The translations under genes and the position numbers were made by a program. The notes under the pieces were generated by a model, which was not told where the DNA came from, did no database searches, and worked only from the letters and a program-made list of their open reading frames with translations. Positions 54,130 through 64,000 of a stretch of 64,000 nucleotides of DNA are shown here, in pieces. Positions within the stretch are counted from its first letter, which is position 1. The number at the start of each line of letters is the position of its first letter. The stretch is taken from the NCBI GenBank assembly GCA_905147135.1, contig LR990045.1, positions 20,312,173-20,376,172 of the forward strand, written 5' to 3'. This DNA is from Blastobasis lacticolella. Lineage: Eukaryota > Arthropoda > Insecta > Lepidoptera > Blastobasidae.

Positions 54130-55220
54130 CCATGCTTACTTTTTGGATAGTTTATACCATAATGAGGAAGGTACTGGATGTACGGTACGGTAGTATGCTT
54201 TTACTTTACATTGTTCGTCATAATCTGTAACAATGTTACACTAACAGTCCTCTGACAATGTTATTACATTTTTCTCTATCATAAAGTTGGTCCACTTTAT
54301 TTCTACATTGCTGGCTGGCGTATAATGTAAATATACGGGCTGGATAAAAGATTCGTCCTTCCAGAAGTTCAATAGGTAAGTGAAAACGTAACAGTGATCA
54401 TAACAGTTTCTTATCACTCGTATCTATGAAGCTAATCCTTCTTCCTGAATGACACATTAAAGACACAAACGTAATTTGCTACTTTATTTTATAGGTACTA
54501 AAGCCACTTCCTGCGGTTTCCACCCACGTGCAGTTCGAAACTATATGAGCATTCGACTATCCCGCAGGATCTCATTGTTTTCAGTCCTTACTTGGTATTA
54601 GTTCGGCTTTAAATCGGATAAGAAAATCGGTACTTTTCGGTATCGAGGATTTTTAATCACGAATAATTTTCACTTGTATAAATGTTATATTAGTCTTCTA
54701 AATATTAATTAGACCATATACTGTTGAACTTAACATAACCTAAAGAACTCTCGGAATACAGAGTGAGCAATCTAAATGGGCCAGTGAGGAGAAACTAAAA
54801 GAGATAATGTAATTTACTTTAAGGAACCACGCCGAAAATGAACTTCATGTCGTGGAAACAGCTTTCAAATGTGATCTTTTAAACTGGCCCTACATTAGTG
54901 TGTAGGTTTTAAATCGGATGAGATTACCTCCTACACCCAAGATTAAATACTTTTCTTACCTCTTATATAGGTACAATTACCTCTTATATATATATATATA
55001 GGACAATTAAGAGACTTAAAATACGGAAACTGGTAAGCTTTCCGTAAATAATGACATGAAATCTTACTTAATACTTCGTGACCTGAAATCATCACACACT
55101 TTTAACACGCACGTCAGAGTATTGCTACTAAACTCGCAAAGGAATAATAAGTGATATACCTTTACCACAAGGGTGGCAGGCTGACGGCGCTGGCGTTCCA
55201 CATTTCTCCTGCACATGTAG
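54130..55220. other. AT-rich stretch without recognised features
   Basis: A short (TA)n run at 54985-55000. Nothing gene-like. Confidence 0.4.
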
Positions 55221-55659
55221 GTATATATATTGTACTTATATATGTTGCTATGTGTCCTGTCTCGTTGCGAATTTTATTGCTTGTTGCTTCCTTTGCTTGT
55301 TTGGCTCACCTTAAACATTCACATTGACATTTATTTAATTTCTCTTTTTCTGACATATAATTTAATTACACCAAAAATATTCACATTGACATTTATTTAC
55401 ATTAATTTTTCTAATATTTAATTTTATTACGTAGGTCGATAACATTTATTACAATTATTTAACTGTGACATTACCATAATAGCAATATCACATGTATTAT
55501 ATTAGGTATACTTAGTACTCACCCGCAAACATTACTTCTTACACGAACTTTACACACTATATAGCATACACATTACCCAACAATATTATGGTTAATGTAT
55601 TAGATGAATTATATATCTCTATTTATTACACACTTTCGTCCGTACCTCACTCAGCGGGT

Positions 55660-55940
55660 CCCACTGAAAACCAGCGCTTCGGTTCGCACCGGGGCAAAAT
55701 GCTGAGTGAGGTCCCTTTTACACATGCATTACACCACTAACACACACCACTTATCTTCTACCATTCGCATCGACACTGTGCTAGCTTTTATTTGCTTCTG
55801 CTTTTATGTGCTTTTTTTGTTAATTTTTATGTACTGTTTCTTTTCTTGTGTTACAAAATGTCGTGTTTTCCAAATTTTTGTGTTGTGGTGTTTCTGTTTG
55901 TGTAAATAAATATTTCTTATTCTTATTCTTATAAATCTTG
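55660..55940 (+). mobile_element. Retrotransposon 3' UTR with (TTCTTA)n tail
   Basis: GAAAACCAGCGCTTCGGTTC, GGGGCAAAATGCTGAGTGAG and the end TAAATAAATATTTCTTATTC. Same family as 45900-46170. Confidence 0.65.
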
Positions 55941-55944
55941 ATAC

Positions 55945-56940
55945 CAGTCGTCATGGCACCCGACCCATGGTGTGATCTCATTCCGAATGCCCCACAGTAT
56001 TAATAACACAAATGTTCCAGCGGGACCATGACCCGTTTTACTAATTTAGCTCTCATCGAAATCACTTAAATTTTATAGCCTTTACATGATGAGCTGGTTT
56101 GGTATTTTCTGGGAATATTTGTCAGTAAGACTATGTTAATGTCTTATGTCTTGTCAAGTCTGCTAAAAAATTAATATAGTATTTCTGGATGATAATGGAT
56201 AAACTATTACAAAAAATCACATTTAAATCATTTTTATGTTGTGCCAGTATCTGTACATAGTTCGCAAGCAGCCGTCTGTCCCTATTTATCTGTGTAGATA
56301 GCTTAGATCATTTAAACTTCGCAACGGATTTAAATGCAACTTCGCAACGGATTTAAATGCGGTTTTCAGCAATAGATAAGTGATTCAAGAGGAAGTTTAT
56401 ATTAGTTTATATTAGTATATTCGAATCGCTTTATTTAAGTAAGTTTTAAATATTAAAATTATTGTAACTTGTTCAATGTAAGTATTACGAATATTGTGAT
56501 GGCAAAATAAATTATGTCTATGTCTAAGCAAGAAAAAAGGGGAGGTAGGGGTAAAGTAGGTGAAGGGTAGGTTAGGTTAGGTTACGGTAGGGTAAGGTAG
56601 AAGTAAGGGTAGGGTAGTATAGGGGCAGGACGTCACGCGAACGAAGTCGCGCCGTGTCCACTAGTTACGTATAAAGGTATATTTCACTTAGATACTTTGT
56701 CTGTGTGGATCAGCTACTTTTTGTTTACCCGTTAATTCGCAGACATACTTGTAAATTAAATTATATCTACTTAGGACCAATTAACACAATTTTCGCGTCT
56801 ATAAGTAGGATAAAGAACTCAAATAAGAAACTTCAACAAAGACAAAGGAAATGCCTGTCTTGTTTGATATAAAAAAAAGTTGTGAATGTGATAAAAATTA
56901 CTAAAGAAAGCCATCAGAATTAAAGGCTACTCCTGGGTTA
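55945..56940. other. Stretch with Rep-H fragments only
   Basis: CTTCGCAACGGATTTAAATG is present as a short direct duplication (about 56318-56358), followed by (GGTTA/GGTAG)-rich DNA at 56540-56625 and GCGAACGAAGTCGCGCCGTG at 56638. Confidence 0.4.
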
Positions 56941-56944
56941 TCTA

Positions 56945-57125
56945 TACTATAAGTTTGACGTGTGTATCTGTCTGTGGCATCGTAGCTCCAGAAGGGATGG
57001 ACTGATTTGGATGCGGTTTTCTCTATTTGAAAGCCAGTTTAATCGAGAAGGTTCTTAGCTTTGATTTATGAAAATCTGTTCTGGAGTTTAGAAAATATTT
57101 GCGTTTATATAAACTATGTCGGGGA
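56945..57125 (-). repeat. Dispersed repeat (Rep-I)
   Basis: GGATGGACTGATTTGGATGC, AAAGCCAGTTTAATCGAGAA. Same arrangement as 40860-41050. Confidence 0.5.
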
Positions 57126-57436
57126 TTATGAAATGAAATGAAAATGTTTATTTGTTTTGCATAAAAAAATATGTTAAATAAATTCGACTATTATCGGCCA
57201 TAAAAACAAAAAAATAAAAACTAGTTATACAAAACAAAATGGTCCATGGCTCAGCTATGGCTGCCAATAAGACCAACACAGCCGCTGTTATTCTGCCATG
57301 GCCAAATGTTATCCTAGTCCAAGCACACAATGCTTAGGCTAGGTCAACTATAAAACACACATTACATACTTTTCTGCCAAACAACATTTTGCGTACGTCG
57401 CATACATATAAATTAAATCTAAAGTACCAATATATT

Positions 57437-57640
57437 TTAAACAATAATATTCAAAACAAACATGTACCAATACCACGAGTAACATTTTTTACGAAACGAA
57501 GCGACTGTCATCGGCAGTGCACTACGCACCGGGGGTGGCAAGTCAATCCAAACTTTTCGCGGCTGCGATCTTAAAACTGCCAGGGTACCGACAAGAGATG
57601 GCACAAGAATATCTAGAAGAGGACCCATATTTCGCAGATT
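57437..57640 (-). pseudogene. Degenerate non-LTR protein C-terminus
   Basis: Minus frame VWIDLPPPVRSALPMTVASF then RKKCYSWY, which fits the LWNxLPxxVRxAxxxxSFK pattern of non-LTR proteins. Only weakly conserved. Right and left borders are uncertain. Confidence 0.5.
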
Positions 57641-57904
57641 GCGACCATATGTCTTCAAACTAACCTATTTTATTGTTCTATATTTTGACATAAGCCTCCT
57701 CCCTCCTAAATTGCTGCGCCCTACCGGGTCCATATTGTATTTACATTAATACTGTAATAACTTTGTGGAAGCAAATAACTAAATAAATAAATAAATTGAC
57801 TTTATTGCGCAAATAACGAGGGGATTCGAATCTTAAATCTGAACTTTTTCTGTCGGTTACATAATATATTTCTTAGATGACAAGATGGTAAGCAGTTATC
57901 ATAG

Positions 57905-58085
57905 CCTATGGACGTTTGCACTGCAATACCATGGTATCACCAGCCGTGTTTCCAAGCCGTAAAAGCCTATACACCTACGTGTTGTACTCTCCAGGTAAAA
58001 CCTCTTTATAGAGTAGAGCTCCCACCACAATCCATCATTCCTATCTAGAAGCAGCCTATTTACTCTACCCTGATGGAGTCCGTAA
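57905..58085 (-). pseudogene. Fragment of non-LTR protein C-terminus
   Basis: Minus frame HQGRVNRLLLDRNDGLWWEL resembles [14 protein letters not shown] at 3850 and [12 protein letters not shown] at 2000. Confidence 0.5.
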
Positions 58086-58524
58086 CCTTGATTCAAACTA
58101 CAAATGACCGATTATCAGTAGTTCGACGTATCGTTACTTCCAGTGTCCAGATTATGAAGTTCAGAGAACAAACTCGCTGTCACGTCATCCATTCCTCAGC
58201 CGGAACTTTACCGGGCTTGGCAATGCGAACTTATATTGTTAAAGGCTCTAAAGTCTAAGAGCAGAGTAGGTAACATAACCCATTAGGCGTTAACAGGCGC
58301 GATGAGCGGTCAGACCGTGGCCTAATGGCCTGTAAGTGGCTGAGACATTAGCTGGGGTCCCTGACCTCGGGGCATGTCATATAGCCACAATCAGTTCCGA
58401 TTTCTGAAGGTTTAGTGCTTTAAACGAAGACCTAACAGTCAGCGTTCGTTTCATGGGAAGTCCCGTGGTGGTTACGGTGGTGGTTGTCGGTAGCAATACG
58501 GTGGGTAGCCGTAAACGTAAGTCT

Positions 58525-59058
58525 GTATTTAGGCGTATGTCCCGGTTGCGAGGGCCGCACGTGAGGGCCCGGCGTCCGCGTTGACTATGAGGCCCTACTG
58601 GCAGCAACGCCAAGATTCGATGTTTTTGCTGACACGTGGAGTGATATTATGCGGAAAACCCTACATTTCGCAGAAGTGCCACCCCACCAAAATAACGTTT
58701 AATTGATGTAACTATCTTGTTTAGTCAATTTACTTCCTTTTGTTTTTTATATTTTCTTCTTTTATATCTAGTTTTACTGTTTATTTTGTTTACATTAATT
58801 AGGCATAAGCTGTGTATGTAAACTTATTTGAAATAAATAAATATGATCCAGGATTTGTACAGTGGAGCGACTGTCATCTGAACTCCGTGACCAAATTGGT
58901 CGCCTGAATGTGCAGGTTTCATCATCACGTTTTTCCTCACCGTAAGAGCATCAGTGTTCAACTAACGTATATAACTCAGAAAAGAGTAATTGGTTCGAAA
59001 CCGGTACCTTGGGATACGAGTCGGACCCCTATACCATTAATCCACCGACGCTCTTACT
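58525..59058 (-). mobile_element. SINE-A copy split by a retrotransposon 3' end
   Basis: SINE-A tail at 58525-58580 and the rest at 58845-59058. Between them is a 3' UTR ending TTTGAAATAAATAAATATGA. TATGA borders both sides and may be the target duplication. The head at the right is well conserved. Confidence 0.7.
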
Positions 59059-59344
59059 ACTCATTTTTGTATTTTTACGTTTATAAAAATAAACTGTCGC
59101 AACCACAGGTAGTTAGGTGCCCACTTAGCAATATTACAATTTCCTTGAACGGAGTGTCTATCGCCAGTGCGATAATATATGATAAGATTGCAATAAGCCT
59201 ACATTACAACACTTGACCAGTGATAAGTTAAATAACACCGGCATCGTAATAATATTTTACATTAATGTTGTTGAGCCTAGGTAAATAATTGGATATTTGT
59301 TGACATGACAACATCCTGTTAGAGTCCCATGCCGGGCCTGAGCC

Positions 59345-59410
59345 GCCTCTACACATCAGTAGAGCCCTTTGTCATAATCTCCACGCTTGGCAGGTAGACA
59401 AGTGTTGTAA
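59345..59410 (+). repeat. Rep-F fragment
   Basis: CATAATCTCCACGCTTGGCA followed by GGTAGACAAGTGTTGTAAAT only. Confidence 0.45.
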
Positions 59411-59479
59411 ATACTCAACAGAAAATACTGTTATGGAGGTAAGTTTTTTTTTATGTGATACGGTAGATATGTGGTGTGT

Positions 59480-59715
59480 GGTGCCGCCACCTCAAAGAAT
59501 AGCACCACCCCATCTCTTCCCGTGGGTGTCGTAAGAGGCGACTAAGGGACAAATCCGAAAGGTGGGCAGCAGCATCTTTCTGGGTAGATTTACATCAACT
59601 GCACTGCGATCTCCAACCCGCCTGCCAAGCGTGGGGATTATGGCAATGACCTCCCCTTTCGTGGGAGAGGCCCGAAGTCCTGCAGTGGACTGTTATGGGC
59701 TGTGATGATGATGAT
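59480..59715 (+). repeat. Dispersed repeat (Rep-F)
   Basis: CGTGGGTGTCGTAAGAGGCG, CCCGCCTGCCAAGCGTGGGG, GTCCTGCAGTGGACTGTTAT and a (GAT)n tail. The Rep-G copy starts right after this tail. Confidence 0.65.
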
Positions 59716-59716
59716 G

Positions 59717-60440
59717 ATGACGGCAGACAAACAGGCATCCGGGCCACCTAAAAGAAAGTGGTCACCGCCGCCTATGGACGCCAGCAACACCAGAGGTGCT
59801 ATTAATAAAGTGGTGTTAATATATTTCAGCCGCCAAGCAACAAGGCTTGCATTGTTGTGTTCCAGTTTGAAGGATAAGGTGGTCAGCGCAATGAGGAGTT
59901 TTCCAATAGGTATCTAAAGCATTCCTAACCACTCACTAGATGGCGCCCCGACAATTTTGGTAATTGATAATCGCTTCAAATAGGTTCTTAGCAAACATGA
60001 TATAAACACTGGGTACGTTGTATTGGATAATATTGTATTTGTCAATAGTTTTCAACCATTTTAGAGGTTGTAATAATAATGGAACATAGTGCCAACTTCT
60101 ATAAATATTTATTTTTACCTATCGTTCAACCTTTAACAGTTATGTTTGTATTAATAAACATTTTATTTTTAAATTACGTATTAATCAGCTGCATGAAATC
60201 ACTGCCACCATCATAACGATTAAAAAAAGATTACCAAAATTGTAGGAGCGCCATCTATTGATGCTTTTTGAAACCAACTATCAATACCTACTGGAAAACT
60301 CCTCATTACAGGTATGAGTGATAACGCACATGCGGTCCTGCATTTTTGTTGTCTGCAACCTCAGTGCCATGAATCGATGTTATGGGCGACAGTAACCGCT
60401 TACCATCAGGTGGGTTGTCTGCTCGTTTATCAGTGCGTAG
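59717..60440 (+). repeat. Rep-G and related repeat, split by a MITE
   Basis: Rep-G start GGCAGACAAACAGGCATCCG, then GGCTTGCATTGTTGTGTTCC and AAGGATAAGGTGGTCAGCGC. It resumes after the MITE at 60305 with TTACAGGTATGAGTGATAAC and GCTTACCATCAGGTGGGTTG. The order matches 10845-11215 read in reverse. Confidence 0.6.
59893..60304. mobile_element. MITE, 412 bp, inserted in an older repeat
   Basis: Inverted ends GAGGAGTTTTCCAATAGGTA and GAGGAGTTTTCCAGTAGGTA, with AT on both sides. Subterminal CTAGATGGCGCC and ACAATTTTGGTAAT are also inverted at the far end. Non-coding. Confidence 0.82.
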
Positions 60441-60767
60441 GATAAAAAAAGCGGAATAGATACTGTCTTGGAATTGGAACCATCAATTTTTATAAGAACT
60501 ACACGTAGCGGTCTCTAGTTCTAGGTCTAGGCTCTAGGTCTCTAGATAGACTAACTTATAGTAGTCGAACTTGTATAGTAGTTCGACAACAATAATTTTA
60601 GAGACTCAAAAAGGAGCAGAAAGTATATGATTCTATCCTTCCCCCGACAAAAGCGGAGACAGTTACTTCATCTGCCGAAGAACCGACGAGAATGGGTGTA
60701 AGCAAATGTTCTCAACCAGTAACAGAACAATAATGTCACAGAACACTATACTAAAATACTTTCTAGT

Positions 60768-61093
60768 TACTCTGAGGGTTCCCAAAATGTGCGTCGCGAC
60801 GCCCTTCGGGCGGCGTCGTGTCGCCATTCTAAGGGGGCGTCGCGAGACGATCAAAATATCGCAAATCCATTTAGAATAAGATCTGAAAGTGGCGATTTCT
60901 AAACTTTTGAGAAGTTTGCTTTGAAAAACAAGCTAGTAATATTCGCTGTATCTTCATTTCGGATGGAAGAATAAAGAAAAGGTATTAAATTAACGTAAAA
61001 AAATATTATTATCTTCATTTAGAATGGCGTCGCAAAAAGTTACAGGTTGTAAAAGAGGTCACGGTTTGAAAAAAGATTAGGAACACTTGTTAC
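60768..61093. mobile_element. hAT-like element, degraded
   Basis: Left end GAGGGTTCCCAAAATGTGCG and GTCGCGACGCCCTTCGGGCG; right end, inverted, CAAGTGTTCCTAATCTTTTT. These resemble hAT termini (CAGTGGTTCCCAA style), and GTCGCGACGC motifs are shared with the element at 35792-36057. No clear target duplication. Confidence 0.45.
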
Positions 61094-61284
61094 ATAGTTG
61101 TGATATGTCCCGTACGGTGACGCCGTCACGCAGTGCGCGCACGCCTGCATAACCCGGCGACAGTAGGTACATTGACATCGCCAGTTTTCCTATCATACGG
61201 TACTTTTATGTCATAATCACGTCATTACCCACATTTTATCGGCTGTCCGTTCATTCTTCAATTTATTGATAAAGGGAGCCGTCC

Positions 61285-61485
61285 GCAAAGAAATAGATGT
61301 GACTCCCAGCCACAGTGTTTCCTTTGGACTATGTCATGGGATCGTTCAAGAGGTATATTAGAGGTCTCTTCAAAGGCGGGCGACGCATTGGTGACTCCCC
61401 TGGTGTTGCTGATGTCCATAGGCGGCGGCGACCACTTTCCATCAGGTGGCCCGCATGCCTGTTTGTCTGCCGGATAACATAAAAA
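61285..61485 (-). repeat. Dispersed repeat (Rep-G)
   Basis: ATGTCCATAGGCGGCGGCGA, then TCCATCAGGTGGCCCGCATG and TTTGTCTGCCGGATAACAT. Includes the TTCCTTTGGACTATG block also in the 31555 copy. Confidence 0.55.
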
Positions 61486-61524
61486 AAAATATCTCATGTA
61501 TACCTAAACCATCAAGTTTTTTAT

Positions 61525-61690
61525 TCTACGCAGTGACAAACGAACAACAGCCCATCTGATAATAAGGGGTAACTGTCGCCCATAACGTCGACGATTCATT
61601 TAGGTTGCAGGCAACAAAAATGCAGAACTGCATGTGCGTTGTCACTGTGCAACCTCATGCCTGTAATGGCGCTGGCTACCTTATGGTGGT
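61525..61690 (-). repeat. Dispersed repeat fragment, as in intron 8
   Basis: GCAGTGACAAACGAACAaCA, CATGTGCGTTGTCACTGTGC and CCTGTAATGGCGCTGGCTAC. Confidence 0.5.
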
Positions 61691-61869
61691 GTCGAGAGGT
61701 GAGAGCGTTCGCCTCTTAAGCGGTTCAAACCTGGGTCCTGCCAGGGACCCCGTACTAATGTGCTTTTCTAATGGCACAGACGGCTCATACGACCACACGC
61801 ACTCCGTGCTACGGAGGGCAAATGCACCTATATTCAACCAGCAGCTCAGCTAGACCACAACCAGCCTCA

Positions 61870-63930
61870 GTTTACACACATTACCCATGGATTTACATAA
61901 CGCACCGTGGGAACGAGAATAAAACACAACAATACATTTCTTAAGGCTGAGCTAACTAGAAAAGGTGACTTCATGCACCGTATACCCGGAGATAACACTA
62001 AGCAAGTGTAAACATTCGTCAAGTAGCAATTACACGCGCCATTGCCGGCAATGGCTGTATAATGAGACAAATTACACGAGGCCGAGCGGTAATGAGCAAC
62101 GCACCGGTAATCGATTACGCAGACCATTATGGCACCGATATGAACGATCTAAGGAGAGGTAAGAGGTATTTTTATAAGGGAACAGTAGGCTAAAAGTAAT
62201 GTAAGTGGCTGTGGTGGAAGTTAGTAAAATCATTATCAACTTCGTCCAGTCACGGCTGTCTTAAAAGGCGACTATGTTATGACTAGAATGTCGTGGAGGC
62301 AGATAATCTATTAGATATTATTACCTATGTCACTGACTAAACAGAACTTACCTCAAAACACGCGGAATGCCGCGGATACGCTGTGACGCGGCTTATGCAT
62401 CGCGTTTTCGACGCGGGCTGACCACAACGGAGCTCAAAAGACACTGATGCGGCTTGCGTAAATTTTTAGACAGACACGTCTTTTATGATCTGCCAAATAC
62501 AGGATAATCGACGAAGCGGCTACCGAGCCTCACGTGCGAGGACACAAACCGATATTACCTTACACCCTCGCTATTACATTACAAATATCGAGTTCCTCCT
62601 AAACACACACAAGCCGGTATGAGCCATGCGTAGCCTTTACGGGAGCCATCGTAGACGAAGTCGCGGGTTGCAGCTAGTTGGTATTAAAAGTCATTCAACT
62701 CCGGCCTTTGCCGTCCCTCTATGTAAAGAAAAACCGTTGTATTTTTGCGTCGCGACGGCTTTTAAAGCTGGTGTTTGTATGGTGTAACCTTTACAGGGGA
62801 ATCAGGGCGCGAACTTAACGACTAGTGTGTTGAGGGAGGACTGAGCCGAGACACGATTGCTTCACTATGTCTCATCAGTATTGTATGGTGTGTCGGGATC
62901 GTAGCTTATGTAACCTAAATACCGCACCGCCTAATAAATATATAAATGTAACAAAAAGTGTAAATCAGTTGGCAAATAAAATTTAAATAAATAATATTGT
63001 CCATTAACGGTTAGCACTTTACAATCTGAACTTCGCATTGCATGTCGCGGTCATCGACGCCGGCCATCAATAACAGAGACAACACCATAAAATATCAAGA
63101 GGAGCGCCGCAACTTCGCAACCTGAAGTCCTGAACGATACGCCGATACGTGTGTCAACACAATAGCTCGTGGAAGTTCTAACACGCTAGTAGACGACCGC
63201 AGGCGCATCGGAGGCAAGCCGACAAAGGTCTCTGTGATCTGCGCCGGTATTTTAGTGTTTAGTATTCAGGGGCTTGGTGTTTGCGGAAACCGTGAGGATG
63301 CGTTCTCGAAGGCAGCTCGTACGGAGCGGTGATGGCGGCGGCGCGTACCTATGCGGCAAATTTTTCTTTTAGACAAATGTAGCCCGGGAACCAGCTTTTT
63401 ACGTATTTACGTATACGTAAGCAGTTACGTAAACAAAAATAAAAAATAATTGAAAATTGAAAATTAAAATCAGTTTTGCGTCCTTTGTTTGCTTGCCAAC
63501 TTTTCTTGTTTTAGTAATTTCCAGATATGACTTTCTTGCAATATACCTATAATTAACACCTCGGCATCGTCTGTACGTCGCGTTGCAATGTGAGTGAGAG
63601 GTCGAATGACGTACGTTTCCCACATAATGAGCTAAGCCGCAACTTTATTAACAATGATTATTAGAGTTCAGTTGAACATTCAACCGAACTGCGACGGTGA
63701 GCCCTAAAAATACCTACAAGAGTGCAGTCGATATTATTATTACAAACATAACGACGTAACTATAACTCCTGTACACGATTTTTCATATTTGTCAAATGCG
63801 CCCTTTTCATTATGGCGGCAGAGTTATAATGTTAACTGTTCTAGCAAAGGTAGAGGCTGTTGCGCCTGTTACCTCTTACCTTTATATCTTACTAGGGACC
63901 CGCCCCGGCTTCGCACTATAATATGGAATC
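61870..63930. other. Stretch without recognised genes
   Basis: A GC-richer segment at about 63030-63350 stands out (see findings). A short Rep-H end lies near 62645 (GTAGACGAAGTCGCGGGTTG) and the start GACCCGCCCCGGCTTCGCAC at 63899. Confidence 0.4.
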
Positions 63931-63932
63931 GT

Positions 63933-64000
63933 GGACAAATTCACACATCGCCATCTAGCCCCAAACTAAGCAAAAATTGTACTATGGTATATATACCACT
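63933..64000 (-). mobile_element. SINE-B copy, cut by the window edge
   Basis: CGTGGACAAATTCACACATC, GCCATCTAGCCCCAAACTAA. Minus orientation, head beyond 64000. Confidence 0.75.

Larger units (their letters stand above)
26229..64000 (-). other. Presumed first myosin intron and/or intergenic DNA
   Basis: No further myosin exon or other host gene was recognised in these 37.7 kb on either strand. Open frames are 60-160 codons, mostly antisense to or inside repeats listed here. The missing myosin N-terminus of about 30-40 residues could be encoded by a short exon I failed to spot. Confidence 0.5.

Overview
The window is AT-rich eukaryotic DNA with small GC-rich exons, GT-AG introns and a very dense load of short transposon relics. 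The repeats include tRNA-derived SINEs, 3' ends of non-LTR retrotransposons with short microsatellite tails, MITEs and hAT/PIF-type ends. Together with an invertebrate-like class I myosin this points to an insect, most likely a moth or butterfly. The order rests on my recognition of the repeat style, not on a marker gene.

One protein-coding gene is supported. It is a class I unconventional myosin of the MYO1D / Drosophila Myo31DF type, on the minus strand. I could join 17 exons from 26228 down to a stop codon at 1666. All exon phases agree, giving 976 codons in one open frame. The parts in order are the motor domain (P-loop, switch I, switch II), two IQ motifs that bind calmodulin-like light chains, and a basic TH1 membrane-binding tail. 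The family is about 1,000 residues long, so only some 30-40 N-terminal residues are missing. Their exon(s) were not found, so intron 1 probably exceeds 37.7 kb and runs off the right edge.

Region by region: 1-1665 is the 3' UTR and downstream DNA. 1666-19492 holds 16 exons with introns of 0.4-5 kb. 19493-26047 is an intron rich in repeats. 26048-26228 is the most 5' exon seen. 26229-64000 has no convincing host gene and is a mosaic of nested SINEs, non-LTR 3' fragments, MITEs, hAT elements and one local duplication.

The most unusual pattern concerns four of the 17 exons (11, 12, 14 and the terminal one). The 3' end of each, with its 5' splice site or stop codon, seems to have been copied in tandem into the sequence just downstream, with periods of about 70-103 bp. 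The clearest case is exon 11, with six decayed copies, four of which keep a GT at the donor position. Exon 15 is closely flanked on both sides by retrotransposon tails, one of which lies in the polypyrimidine region of its 3' splice site.
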